Assembly (NCBI GenBank): GCA_964653595.1
Contig: CAZZHH010000013.1
Location: 9,893 to 73,892 of the forward strand
Direction of reading: 5' to 3'
DNA: 64,000 nucleotides
Origin: JBAXTE01 sp964653595
GTDB taxonomy: Bacteria > Bacteroidota > Bacteroidia > Bacteroidales > WCHB1-69
Position 1 is the stretch's first letter; every line of letters starts with the position of its first letter. Below are positions 45,501 to 53,060 of the stretch, piece after piece. The notes beneath the pieces were generated by a model. The model was given only the letters and a program-made list of their open reading frames with translations, ran no database searches and had not been told where the DNA came from. A program made the translations under genes and the position numbers.

Positions 45501-45650
45501 GACTACCTCCGCAAAGGCACCTACGTATTTGAATACACGCTGTTCGCCACCCAAAAGGGCAATTTCTCCAACGGCATCACCACCATCCAGTGCATGTACG
45601 CACCGGAGTTTAGCTCTCATTCGGAGGGGGTTCGGGTGGTTGTAGAGTAA
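39501..45650 (+). CDS. Alpha-2-macroglobulin family protein with thioester
   Basis: A 2049-residue exported protein with a signal peptide (about 1-20, ending STMAQ). A TPR-like helical N-terminal third is followed by macroglobulin MG/MG2 domains (about 520-800, including RAIYRPGQTVYFKG), a flexible Tyr/Gly- and Ser/Lys-rich stretch (about 1150-1265) in the bait-region position, the A2M domain (KFKVPESLTRWKIMG), and the thioester motif C1503-S-E-Q1506. An alpha/alpha toroid domain follows (NGGWSWFPGM). Bacterial macroglobulins trap foreign proteases by covalent capture. The gene is a mosaic: GC jumps near 39650 (down), 43310 (up), 44340 (down) and 44640 (up) with the frame intact. Ends on a strong terminator. 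Confidence 0.95.
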   Translation: MKQLWSTITLVMILFSSTMAQQQVKSFNYVEKWKLVDKQRDNGLPKEALKIVEEIYKQSKLEQQHGHFLRSVFYKMGLVASYEEEPIEKALSLIDQEIKTVSEPQKQILYSTKAQILWDYYQANRWVFLDRTTTANYKKEDIRTWDLRTIVDEVFKAYQASLTNDKLLKKTLLTPFDQIIEKKNGRIYRPTLYDLLANRAIDFYMGEEPEIVKPAATFYINNPDYLAKASKFISLPLSTPDSMSMKYYALDLLQKVIQFHSNDMDASALIDADLNRLEFVKNNGIFENVDSLYIAALLNLHAMHEKNSIFSTICYKLAVYYNAEASKYDSISNPNVQLYYKEALKYCNQGIEKHPNSIGENNCQLLKNQILRKDLDLDFEKEIIPNTNSRLLVKYRSVKTAYIRIIPFTRKEMSELTQKLWGIDLMKRLVDLKFNTLLTETLPYTDDFQKRSVELKIPPMSTGEYLLLVSDDVSFNYNKSPIAYTQYRVTNLSYIERTLDNGSSELKVLFRDNGKPVENARVKVWSIDYNNSLRKYEDRDYVTGVTDADGHFIIPASTKGHYSRNLSFSISTKEDKIESNNSLYHYFRDTTTRSVIKTYFFTDRAIYRPGQTVYFKGITVETKGKDAKLMVGKKSKVTLYDANWQDKGSLELISNEYGSISGSFVAPIGGLNGSMHLSNEHGNIYFRVEDYKRPKFETTFNPIKGSYRLNDKVTVTGVAKAYAGNAIDGATVKYRVTRQASYPWWRWWWGYLPASTSMEIMSGETLTNENGEYTISFDAIPDYSTKKRYLPQFNYIISADISDINGETHSTTTTIPVGYVSMYASVSIPPTIDQALEPAKYDIRTTNLNHQLEPSRIKVVVYKMTQPEVFYNNRIWQRPSSFKYTKEEFHKLFPFDEYKNELDKNGWEKGKIAYQKTHNTATDTILQFENLNTWESGVYVVEVEGVDKYGVAFQKSQYFTITNSSKNENSEYSALTLRTNEHLVEPGKVAKIFIESSQPNARVFVEFFKENIVIWKQWVELNKNPKVIDFPISETHYGNISINAVMAINNRSYIANTSLRVPKKNERLEVKFATFRDKLQPGQNEEWQITIKGNDGEKLASELLTTMYDASLDAFVPHNWSWYLSIAQKYAPYWNTGDFNTKAYANKYYYYPNSRYLKRVEYDNLNMYGFYFSYGYGYGRGGGKGYYRKQTMKADFYDADDLSLAESASPAAGFTSSEEENIDEKTKSTPSKKSEISKNGKSSNDKVMDGLVPIEDQSGEDNRVGDQPIQIRSNFNETAFFMPQLATDKDGNVVIKFKVPESLTRWKIMGLAHTKDLRVGQFTKELVTQKELMVVPNQPRFFRESDQMEFNAKISNISDKDLTGIAKIEFFDALTMKQINIELGLTTVEIPFSALKGQSTSVAWKIAIPQGLMAITYRVTAQAGNFSDGEEMTLPVLTNRMLVTESLPLPINGNQTKTFSFDKLKNNTSTTLKNFKYTLEFTSNPAWYAIQALPYLMEYPYECSEQTFNRFYANSIATHIANSSPKIKAVFESWKINSPEALMSNLEKNQELKSLMLEETPWVLDAKSETEQKKRIGLLFDIINMSSQLDAALNKLIKMQTSNGGWSWFPGMPDNEYITQYIVTGLGHLKNLGVTDLTVNSKAWAMTLKAVRYTDDRIRENYEELKKWKVDMTKDHLGWTEIQYLYARSFFWKDVEIASKNKEAVNYYLNQSKKYWLTKGVYMQGMIAIANMKTGDPVTAKKVIASVKDNALFSEEMGMYWRNEGAGYYWYEAPIERQALLIEAFDVVNSDSESVEKMKIWLLKQKQTQNWGTTKSTAEACYALLLKGTSQLADDQLVEIKIGDKVIDPKKMDNVNVEAGTGYFKTAWNGTEITPNMGNITVTKSTAGVAWGSVYWQYFENLDKITPATTPLSMKKELFIVRANSTGEVLELVKAGDKIKVGDKIRVRIVLRSDRDMEYVHMKDMRAAAFEPINVLSQYKYQDGLGYYESTRDAATNFFFDYLRKGTYVFEYTLFATQKGNFSNGITTIQCMYAPEFSSHSEGVRVVVE

Positions 45651-45651
45651 A

Positions 45652-45698
45652 TTTTTTTCAGCCCTTCGGGTTGTATAATCCCGAAGGGCTGAAAAAAA
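45652..45698. terminator. Strong bidirectional terminator
   Basis: TTTTTTTCAGCCCTTCGGG pairs with CCCGAAGGGCTGAAAAAAA around the loop TTGTATAAT. T runs flank it on both strands. It separates the convergent macroglobulin and barrel genes and touches the stop codon of the latter. Confidence 0.92.
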
Positions 45699-46733
45699 TT
45701 AAATTGGATTTAAGTTGTATCCTTTTAATTTAAGACCATGTTTAGTTCCAAAAAAGAATCCCCATCCTAAACCCAGATAAAAGCCATTTGTTGCATTACT
45801 TTTAATTTTTGGTCCTGGTTTGTATCCGATTTCTGAATAAAATTGCAAAAAGTTTGCAGTTTTTAGCAAAAATCCTGTTCTAAAGCCAAAATTTGAAAAC
45901 ATTTTCTTCTCTTCAATAGGAATAATTAACCACTCTACATCTCGAGTGTCAAACACAGATTTTAATTCTGGTTTTGGAGAAAACAATAAATGGGAGTACC
46001 AATCAAAAACTATTTTTTTAGATTTAGTTCCATATCCATCAGCATAGATTTTTGTATTTATTACATTTCTATATCTATAACCAACGAATAAGGTTTTAGA
46101 ATTATATGAAGTAGCTGGCAACCATTGTGTTCCAGAAGGTTGAATTGTGCCTGATGGAGACGAAAAATACATTGGAACAGTTAGCCCATCAGCTACTCTT
46201 TTGTAATTCCAGTCGGGGTTTACATTGTCATCAATATCAACATCAAACTCCATTGAGTGTTTACTAAAGAAGAGGCCAAAATCCAAACCATGAATTACTT
46301 TACTTGTTCCATCAACACTAATGAACGTACTTTTCACCATTCCTCCTCCCATTTTTTGGCTATTTAAGTTCATGCCAATTTTGCGTTCTTTGTTTTTGTC
46401 ACTAAATATCCATGTAGTTCCAATTTCGGTGATTTGTTGTTTAAATAATTTCTCTTTAGGTTTAATATCTACATTCTTAGAATGTGCATTTACATCAATA
46501 TATGCTGATTTAAAATGAACCCAAGGGATAAAATTCCAGACCTGAACATCTGCTTTTACACCCCAACCCATAGCAAAACCTTTATACAAATCTGCAAAAA
46601 ATGGTTCCAGGTATATGGTTGTTTTTTTATATACATCCGGATTTCTTTCTAAAAATTTATAGTTCACTTTGTTTTGCGAAAACAAGGTAATTGTTAATGC
46701 ACAAAATGCAATTAGAATACAATTTTTTCTCAT
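45699..46733 (-). CDS. Exported protein, probable outer membrane barrel
   Basis: A 344-residue protein with a signal peptide (about 1-19, ending LFSQ) and repeated aromatic beta-strand patterns, such as GYRYRNVIN, NFGFRTGFLL and GFYLGLGWGFFFG. I do not recognise a named family. It ends in polar residues, not an aromatic. It sits between the macroglobulin terminator and the two-component system on the same strand, 152 bases from the regulator gene, so joint control is possible but unproven. No clear promoter box was found. Confidence 0.7.
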   Translation of the reverse strand: MRKNCILIAFCALTITLFSQNKVNYKFLERNPDVYKKTTIYLEPFFADLYKGFAMGWGVKADVQVWNFIPWVHFKSAYIDVNAHSKNVDIKPKEKLFKQQITEIGTTWIFSDKNKERKIGMNLNSQKMGGGMVKSTFISVDGTSKVIHGLDFGLFFSKHSMEFDVDIDDNVNPDWNYKRVADGLTVPMYFSSPSGTIQPSGTQWLPATSYNSKTLFVGYRYRNVINTKIYADGYGTKSKKIVFDWYSHLLFSPKPELKSVFDTRDVEWLIIPIEEKKMFSNFGFRTGFLLKTANFLQFYSEIGYKPGPKIKSNATNGFYLGLGWGFFFGTKHGLKLKGYNLNPI

Positions 46734-46885
46734 TATACCATTTTTTTAATTATTGATTGTAAATTTTCAAACAAGGACTTCAAACATCATTTTTTGTCTG
46801 ATGAATAAACAACAAAATTAAAATAGCTTTTCGAAGGATGCAATGGTAATAAATAGTGATTTGCTTTCCATATAAGTATGGATTT

Positions 46886-47536
46886 TTACAGTGGGAGTAC
46901 GCCTTTTAGATATGCATATTTGATTAAACCAACGATTGATTTTGAGTTGGTTTTTTGCATAATATTATTTCTATGTGTGTCTACGGTTTGTTTGCTTATA
47001 AATAGTTTTTCAGCAATTTGTTTGCTAGTGTGTTCATTTACAATTAATTCCAGCACTTCTAGTTCTCTTTTAGATAAAGCAATTAAGTCGTTATTGCATT
47101 TTTTTTCTTTAGCTTCACGAAACAATAGTGGCAAAATCTCTTTAGCAAAATAGGAGCCATCGTCAATTAAAGATTCAATACCTGATATAAATTCTTTATG
47201 ACGAATATTTTTAATCATATAACCATCTGCATTAGCATTTATTGCTTCTTTAACTAAGCTAATATTGTTGTGCATCGATAATATCAGCACCTTTAAATGA
47301 GAATATTTCTCTTTTATTATTTGGCATAACTCAATACCATTCATATTGGGCATAGAAATATCTACAATAACCATATCGAGATGAAAACCAATTTCTTCTA
47401 ATTTATAAATTGCTTCTTTGGCGCTTGTGCAAGTGCATTCCACCGAAAATCGAGGTTGTGTTTCTAGCATTTTCATTATTCCATCAAGGACAATTTGATG
47501 GTCATCTACTAACATTAATTTTACGCTATTTTTCAT
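46886..47536 (-). CDS. NarL/FixJ-type response regulator
   Basis: A 216-residue regulator. The receiver domain (about 4-120) has the acidic pair D11-D12, phospho-acceptor D59 (VIVDISMPNMNG) and the conserved Lys in YMIKN. A LuxR-type helix-turn-helix follows (about 150-215: LSKRELEVLELIVNEHTSKQIAEKL...). The start overlaps the kinase gene stop by 4 bases, so the pair is translationally coupled. The target genes are unknown; the barrel gene just downstream on the same strand is a candidate. Confidence 0.95.
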   Translation of the reverse strand: MKNSVKLMLVDDHQIVLDGIMKMLETQPRFSVECTCTSAKEAIYKLEEIGFHLDMVIVDISMPNMNGIELCQIIKEKYSHLKVLILSMHNNISLVKEAINANADGYMIKNIRHKEFISGIESLIDDGSYFAKEILPLLFREAKEKKCNNDLIALSKRELEVLELIVNEHTSKQIAEKLFISKQTVDTHRNNIMQKTNSKSIVGLIKYAYLKGVLPL

Positions 47537-49398
47537 TTTTGTGTATTAAATTGAAACTCGTACTGAACCCCTTTATTTATTGCAGTTGTAAACTTGTATT
47601 CCCCATTTAATTTAGAGACTCTTTCTTTGATGTTTTTCAGACCAATACCAGAAGTTGTTATGTCATTTTCGCTAAATCCCACTCCATCATCTTTATAGCT
47701 AATATGTAGTATATTGGAATCTACCTTCATGTCTATCCATATATTTTCTCCGTGCGAGTGTTTTATTGAATTTCCACACAACTCTTGAATGATCCGGTAG
47801 ATTATCATTTCAATATTGCGATTTATTTTGATGTTTAGAGTGTTTTCATAAATGGTCAAATCAACTTTTGGCAAATGATTCGAATAATTTATTTGATCGC
47901 ATAGTGTTCTAATTGCATAAAACAGACCTTTGGACAAATCGGGGGGCAGTAAATTGTGTGAAATAGACCTGATTTCATCGATTGCATCATTGATCATGGT
48001 TGAAATTTCATGGGTTTCTTTATTGTTTTTACCACCCATCGATAAATACATTTGGGTTACTGCTAATTTTTGACCAACACTGTCATGTAGATCTTTAGCA
48101 ATCCGTATCTGCTCGTTTTGTTCTGCTTCAAAAACTATATCCGCTAATTTTTTTTGATATTTGGCTGATTTCAACTTCTCTTTTTTCGATTTATTTTGAA
48201 AGAAGAGATAGATGGTTGTAATTAGAACTATCGATAGAATTGAAATAATCCATCCCATTTGTCGTTGCCGACGTAGTTCCATCATTTGTGATTTTAAAAG
48301 TTCGTTTTTTTTATCTATCTCGTATTGAATATTTAAAAGGGCAATAGTCCTTAATACTTCTGTATTTGCAATTTTTTTATCGATGTTAAAAATTGAATCT
48401 TGCCAAATCATAGCCTTTTCAAATTTCTTTTCCTTAATCGCTAGTCTTTTCAACGACAAGATTGCTCCTTTAATATTTTCGTAGCTTTTAATCTCTTCAA
48501 AAATTTGAAGTGCTTGAAAGAAAAACTCCTCTGCAGGTTGATATAGATTCATCTTCATTAATATTTCTCCCATTAGCATCAAATTAGCACCCATGTTTAT
48601 TTTGTTATTTTGGAGTGAATCATATGCATAAGATTGGCGACAATAATAGATGGCAGAGTCAAATTGTTTTAATTCGTTATAGCACAAGCTGAGGTTGTTT
48701 AAAAAACGGCTATAAGCAGCTATGTTTTTTGATGCGTCTATCCTTTGAATGGTCGTTTTTGAAATTTTAATTGCCCTGTTAATATCCCCTTGAACACCAT
48801 ATAAGTTTGCTTTAAGATGCAATGCCATCCATTCTATGTCTTTATTTTCAGGCGCTGCTAATATTTTATCAATGATCCATAAAGATTCTGCATAATCTTC
48901 CATTTCAAAGTATAATTGAGCTTTGTTAAAGTTGGTCATCTGACAATTTTTTTTGTCATTAAGTCTTTCAAATGTTTTCAGAGATCTATTATAATAATAA
49001 ATTGCACTGTCGTACTGGCATTTAGCCATAAATACAACCCCTAAAGAGTTATATGCTTTTGCTTTTAACGAATCGGTTGAAGTGTTGTTGTTGAGATATT
49101 CTATAGCGTTTTGCAGTTTATCAATAGACTGATTGTATTCTCCAATTCGATAATATAAATGACCATGAACTAGGTTTTTCAAATACTTTATTCGATCATC
49201 GTTGTTGATAGAGCAGATAGAGTCTATTTGTTGAAAAAGCTTAGAAATAGTGTCAAATTCTTGGTTTTTCACGCTTTCTTCCTTTTGATATAACTCTTCA
49301 AACTTACTGTTGGAAGTTTGTTTGACATCCGAACATGAATGGATTATCAACAGTATTACAAATAGGAAGCCCAAACGTATTGTATTAAAAAAGTTCAT
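47533..49398 (-). CDS. TPR-containing sensor histidine kinase (HisKA_3 family)
   Basis: A 621-residue kinase. A lipoprotein-like signal (HSCSD, C22) precedes a periplasmic sensor made of tetratricopeptide repeats (about 35-345), one membrane helix (about 393-412), a coiled coil, and the HisKA_3 dimerisation helix with phospho-acceptor H438 in AKDLHDSVGQ. The HATPase domain (about 530-620) has the N-box region QELCGNSIKHSHG and the DDGVGF and GIGLKNIKERV blocks. It is the sensor for the overlapping NarL-type regulator. TPR sensors usually detect protein or peptide partners. A TATTTTTG box at 49441-49448 is a fair promoter. Confidence 0.95.
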   Translation of the reverse strand: MNFFNTIRLGFLFVILLIIHSCSDVKQTSNSKFEELYQKEESVKNQEFDTISKLFQQIDSICSINNDDRIKYLKNLVHGHLYYRIGEYNQSIDKLQNAIEYLNNNTSTDSLKAKAYNSLGVVFMAKCQYDSAIYYYNRSLKTFERLNDKKNCQMTNFNKAQLYFEMEDYAESLWIIDKILAAPENKDIEWMALHLKANLYGVQGDINRAIKISKTTIQRIDASKNIAAYSRFLNNLSLCYNELKQFDSAIYYCRQSYAYDSLQNNKINMGANLMLMGEILMKMNLYQPAEEFFFQALQIFEEIKSYENIKGAILSLKRLAIKEKKFEKAMIWQDSIFNIDKKIANTEVLRTIALLNIQYEIDKKNELLKSQMMELRRQRQMGWIISILSIVLITTIYLFFQNKSKKEKLKSAKYQKKLADIVFEAEQNEQIRIAKDLHDSVGQKLAVTQMYLSMGGKNNKETHEISTMINDAIDEIRSISHNLLPPDLSKGLFYAIRTLCDQINYSNHLPKVDLTIYENTLNIKINRNIEMIIYRIIQELCGNSIKHSHGENIWIDMKVDSNILHISYKDDGVGFSENDITTSGIGLKNIKERVSKLNGEYKFTTAINKGVQYEFQFNTQK

Positions 49399-49727
49399 TT
49401 TTTGTAAATTTCCAGATGTTTTTGATTAATCATTATTCTTCAAAAATAATCATTTTTATAAACAGAACATCGTTTCTGAAATTATATCGCTGATTTTGGG
49501 ACAAATGGTATTTGTTTTTATAATTTTAATGAACATTCAATGAAATATCCAGATATGGCGTGTTCAAATTTTGAGTTTTTAGTTTTTATACAAATCCAAG
49601 CTATCTAATTTTTAAACAACACCACTTCATTTCATCTCTTTTTTTAGATGACATTTAACATCTCTAAAACAGATATTCCTTAGTTCATTTTCTACTTTTG
49701 TGCTTTTAAAAAAACACAAAAATCAGA
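49399..49727. promoter_or_regulatory. Divergent promoter region, 329 bases
   Basis: No gene seen. It holds a minus-strand TATTTTTG box (49441-49448) for the kinase operon and a plus-strand TACTTTTG box (49693-49700) for the barrel gene. The sequence between them is AT-rich without an evident operator repeat. Confidence 0.5.
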
Positions 49728-50303
49728 ATGAAATCAAAAGCAATCAACCTATTTATTATTTTATCTTTTCCGTTTATTCTTCGAGCCCAAATTGGCTTAC
49801 TTCCTTCTGTTGGCGTTCAGATTCCTTTAAAAGAGATGACTGAAAAAGAGTATCTGGGATCTGACTTTGGAGTGAATTTAACGATGAATTTTGAAATATC
49901 CGAGACCATGGATTTTGGCGTTGCTGTGGGTTATCACCGTTTTAGTTTTGGAGTAGAAAATTATTCAAATGTAGTGTTTCCCATTACCTTGGAAGTAGAA
50001 AAAAAATTTGGCGAAAACCCCTTTAAACCGTTATTCGGTTTGGGATTTGGAGTATATAATAAGTCTCATTCTCAGGCAATTCGAACAGAGTCGTCGCAGG
50101 TAAAAGTCTCTAGTATCAATTCAAGTATGGGAGGAACTACTACGTTGGGTTTTTGCTATAATTTCTCTAGAAATTTTGGATTACATGTGGCTGCGAAGTA
50201 TCATTACATATATCAGGAAAAAAGCCCATATGCATATTTCTCCACAAATATAGGAATTGCTATTAATTTTAAAAAGGAACGATCAAGGTTTGTCCGGTTT
50301 TAA
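49728..50303 (+). CDS. Small outer membrane beta-barrel protein
   Basis: A 191-residue protein with a signal peptide (about 1-20, ending LRAQ) and eight-strand barrel-like alternation. Examples are MDFGVAVGYHRFSFG, KPLFGLGFGVYNK and FGLHVAAKYHYIY. It ends with charged residues after the last strand. No specific function is recognised. The gene is divergent from the two-component operon, making it a candidate target. The promoter box TACTTTTG lies 27 bases before the start. It converges on mnmD with a 22-base gap. Confidence 0.75.
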   Translation: MKSKAINLFIILSFPFILRAQIGLLPSVGVQIPLKEMTEKEYLGSDFGVNLTMNFEISETMDFGVAVGYHRFSFGVENYSNVVFPITLEVEKKFGENPFKPLFGLGFGVYNKSHSQAIRTESSQVKVSSINSSMGGTTTLGFCYNFSRNFGLHVAAKYHYIYQEKSPYAYFSTNIGIAINFKKERSRFVRF

Positions 50304-50325
50304 TAATAAAAACTTATTTTTAATT

Positions 50326-50991
50326 CTATTGTTTCTTTATAGCTCTTAAAACCTCTCTTTTTCCGGGAGGACCAGGTAGTTTTTCTATTTTAAATCCGAT
50401 ATTTTGCAATGCTCTTTTTACATCTCCTTTTGTAGAATAGGTAGTAATTATGGAAGGAGAAATTAAAATGTTGGCAATTTTTAGAAATAGCTCTTCGCTC
50501 CATAACTCAGGCTGCTTTTCTGGTCCAAATGCATCGAAATAGACGACATGAAAAAAGAGTGATTTAAAATCCACATCCTGAAGTTTGCTTTTCGTTTTTA
50601 TAAGGGTAAAGTATTCATTAATTTCCACTGGCGTTTGCCATAGCGATTGATGGATTTTTTCGAAAAACGATTTTTTTTCTAAATCTTCATCTCCGTAATT
50701 TAAACTTAAAACCTTGTTTATGTCAATGGGATAAGGTTCTAATGCATAATAAATCGTTTTTCGTTTTTCTTTTTTAGCCTCTATTGCCGTTAAAAGCGCA
50801 TTAAGTCCTGTTCCAAACCCAATTTCTAATACATGGATGGAATCGGTTGTGGCACGAACACACTCCAAATACCCATTTTTTATGTAAACACTCAGTGCCT
50901 CTGTAATAGCGCCATTTGTAGAGTGATAAGTGTCATTTATCTTATCCGACAGGAGGGTATGAGAACCGTCTTTGGTGGTGATTACTTTCAT
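50326..50991 (-). CDS. mnmD: tRNA 5-methylaminomethyl-2-thiouridine methyltransferase, stand-alone MnmC2-like
   Basis: A 221-residue SAM-dependent methyltransferase matching the MnmC N-terminal (DUF752) domain, encoded without the oxidase half. It has the DGSHTL and YHSTNGAITEA opening, the SAM loop LEIGFGTGLNALLT and the YFDAFGPEKQPELW active-site block. It performs the final methylation of the wobble uridine-34 in several tRNAs. Stand-alone forms are called MnmD. The start codon overlaps the stop of the upstream lipoprotein gene by 4 bases. Confidence 0.92.
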   Translation of the reverse strand: MKVITTKDGSHTLLSDKINDTYHSTNGAITEALSVYIKNGYLECVRATTDSIHVLEIGFGTGLNALLTAIEAKKEKRKTIYYALEPYPIDINKVLSLNYGDEDLEKKSFFEKIHQSLWQTPVEINEYFTLIKTKSKLQDVDFKSLFFHVVYFDAFGPEKQPELWSEELFLKIANILISPSIITTYSTKGDVKRALQNIGFKIEKLPGPPGKREVLRAIKKQ

Positions 50992-52286
50992 CGATTGTAG
51001 TATAAGTGAGTTTTTAAAATCTGTTTAGGACTGGTATAAGTTGATTTTAAACTCCCAGATGGAAAGTTGTATGTGCTTATGCTAAAGGCGCTGATAACGA
51101 AAAACTGATTATTTAAAGAGTCGAATAGGATAGAGTTCCCATTGGTAAAAGAACAGAGCATGGAAATGCCTACATTTAAATCGGAGCTATACAATAATAC
51201 CCCTTCGGAGGTTAATACTAGATATTGAGTATCGCTAATTTTCACCACGTCTTTAATGGTGGTGGATCCGAAAACCGTATGAACATTTATATGATTGTCC
51301 TCATAATAGAATAGGAAAGATTTGGATATGCCATTTTCAACACCGAATATAATTAGTTGACCTGGTTCGTTTTCAAACATTTTAATAGGCTGAAAAGTCA
51401 GTGGTTGTTGGTTTAAAAACTGGCTAGAACTATTGTAAAACTGAGCAATTTGTGGAAGATTATATCCCAACTTCTCCACAATTGCAAAAAATCTATTTTC
51501 ATAATTCAACATTTGTACACCAACCCAATTGTTTTCGAGTCGATAGCTTTTTACAGGAGTTCCAGCTATAGTATATCCATTTATTATTCCATTGTTAGTG
51601 GAAACGTAAATAATGCTATTGTGAAAATAAGTGCTTCTAAACCAGGCCGAAATGTTGTTACTGAGGTTTGACAGATGCCAATTTGTGCGGTTATAAGATA
51701 AATCGTAACACATGAAATCTCCTGTGAGAGCTCCACCGGAAAAAATCAACCTATATTGAGAGGAAACCTCCGATGTTTCATAGTCGCCTTCGAATGTATT
51801 TATGGAATGTATGTTATTGAGCGTATCCAATAGGCTTAGTGTTTTAAAATATTGATTATTATAGGTATAACATAAAATTCCTAAAAGTTTTTTTCTCATT
51901 TCAACGAGATTGATAGGGATAAAAATTTTATTAATCTTTAAACCATCATGCGCAGAAACGCAAACATAATAGATGCCAGTAGAAATTGTGGGATCAGTAA
52001 ATACAATATTTTGATTAATGTCAAATTCTTTTGAAAGGTTAGTAAAATTAACAGAGGGAACAACTTCTACATCTTTATTCTGATTATAAATAGATATTTT
52101 TACCGACTGAATATTTCTCTCATTTGTCACTTTCCCCCTCACTTTAATAGTGTCTCCATAATTGAAATATAAATTTTGGGTAGGTGAGGAGATGGTTATA
52201 ACAGGACCACTATCGGAGGTTTCGGTTTTTTTACATCCCACCACAATGGACAGTAAAAAAATAAAAATGATCAAAAAACGATTCAT
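50988..52286 (-). CDS. Putative lipoprotein with Ig-like N-terminus
   Basis: A 432-residue protein with a lipoprotein signal (C18 in VVGCKK). Residues 28-125 look like an Ig/cadherin-type domain (PVITISSPTQN, KVRGKVTN). The rest carries repeated short beta strands consistent with a propeller (SQYRLIFSGGALTGDFMCYD, FGVENGISKSFLFY). Function not recognised. The 4-base overlap with mnmD suggests co-translation, although a surface lipoprotein and a tRNA enzyme have no obvious link. Confidence 0.75.
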   Translation of the reverse strand: MNRFLIIFIFLLSIVVGCKKTETSDSGPVITISSPTQNLYFNYGDTIKVRGKVTNERNIQSVKISIYNQNKDVEVVPSVNFTNLSKEFDINQNIVFTDPTISTGIYYVCVSAHDGLKINKIFIPINLVEMRKKLLGILCYTYNNQYFKTLSLLDTLNNIHSINTFEGDYETSEVSSQYRLIFSGGALTGDFMCYDLSYNRTNWHLSNLSNNISAWFRSTYFHNSIIYVSTNNGIINGYTIAGTPVKSYRLENNWVGVQMLNYENRFFAIVEKLGYNLPQIAQFYNSSSQFLNQQPLTFQPIKMFENEPGQLIIFGVENGISKSFLFYYEDNHINVHTVFGSTTIKDVVKISDTQYLVLTSEGVLLYSSDLNVGISMLCSFTNGNSILFDSLNNQFFVISAFSISTYNFPSGSLKSTYTSPKQILKTHLYYNR

Positions 52287-52301
52287 TGTAAAATAATTTA
52301 T

Positions 52302-52309
52302 TATATTTG
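52302..52309 (+). promoter_or_regulatory. -7 box of the exonuclease-pgm-GNAT group
   Basis: TATATTTG, exact match, with a TTG at 52286-52288. It lies 28 bases before the ATG at 52338. Confidence 0.5.
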
Positions 52310-52337
52310 AAAATCAAAAATACAAAAAATATTAATC

Positions 52338-53039
52338 ATGAATCAATTAAGTCAAATACTATTTCTGGACATAGAAACTGCTTCTCAAGGGATGGATTAC
52401 AATTCCATGTCTGAAAAGATGAAAACATTATGGGACAAAAAAGCAGCTAAAATTTCTCAAAACGAGGAGGACACTCCTGAAAGCTTATATCCACGAGCTA
52501 GTATTTATGCCGAATTTGGGAAAATTATATGCATCGTGGTGGGTTATTTTTTTGAGAATGAATTTCGAGTAAAATCTTTTTCAGGCGACAATGAACATGA
52601 TTTGTTAACGGAGTTTGCTCAACTACTTAACGGGTTTCAAAAAAGAACAGATCCAAAGTTGTGTGGACACAATGCAAAAGAGTTCGACTTTCCGTATATT
52701 TGCCGCAGAATGATTGTGAACCAAATAGCCATACCCGAAATCATCAACGCATCGGGTAAAAAACCCTGGGAAACTACATTTCTAGACACTATGGATATGT
52801 GGAGATTTGGAGATTATAAAAATTATACCTCCATCGATTTACTGAGTACCATTTTCGATATTCCTACTCCAAAAGACGACATCGACGGAAGTATGGTGTA
52901 TGATTATTATTGGCATAAAAAGGATTTAAAAACAATCGTAGAATATTGTAAAAAGGATGTAATAGCATTAGTGAGAGTATATTTGCGAATTCAAAATCTA
53001 AACCCCTTGTTAGATAACCAAATTGTGGACGTTGATTAA
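52338..53039 (+). CDS. PolB-type 3'-5' exonuclease (DEDDy)
   Basis: A 233-residue stand-alone exonuclease domain related to that of DNA polymerase B. The three exo motifs are present: LFLDIETA (Exo I), HNAKEFDFPYICRR (Exo II) and YCKKDVIAL (Exo III, Tyr-type). It should remove nucleotides from 3' ends of DNA or RNA. The length matches the predicted exonuclease family (PF10108-like). It is the first of a close same-strand run with the phosphosugar mutase (21 bases apart) and a GNAT gene. Confidence 0.9.
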   Translation: MNQLSQILFLDIETASQGMDYNSMSEKMKTLWDKKAAKISQNEEDTPESLYPRASIYAEFGKIICIVVGYFFENEFRVKSFSGDNEHDLLTEFAQLLNGFQKRTDPKLCGHNAKEFDFPYICRRMIVNQIAIPEIINASGKKPWETTFLDTMDMWRFGDYKNYTSIDLLSTIFDIPTPKDDIDGSMVYDYYWHKKDLKTIVEYCKKDVIALVRVYLRIQNLNPLLDNQIVDVD

Positions 53040-53060
53040 TATTAAATAAAAGAATTGTGT

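Noticed and set aside
43209..45645. Many long antisense and alternate-frame open frames inside the macroglobulin gene
   Set aside because: They cluster in the GC-richer segments, where stop codons are rarer, have no start signals or known domains, and conflict with a clear thioester protein. They are a side effect of composition.
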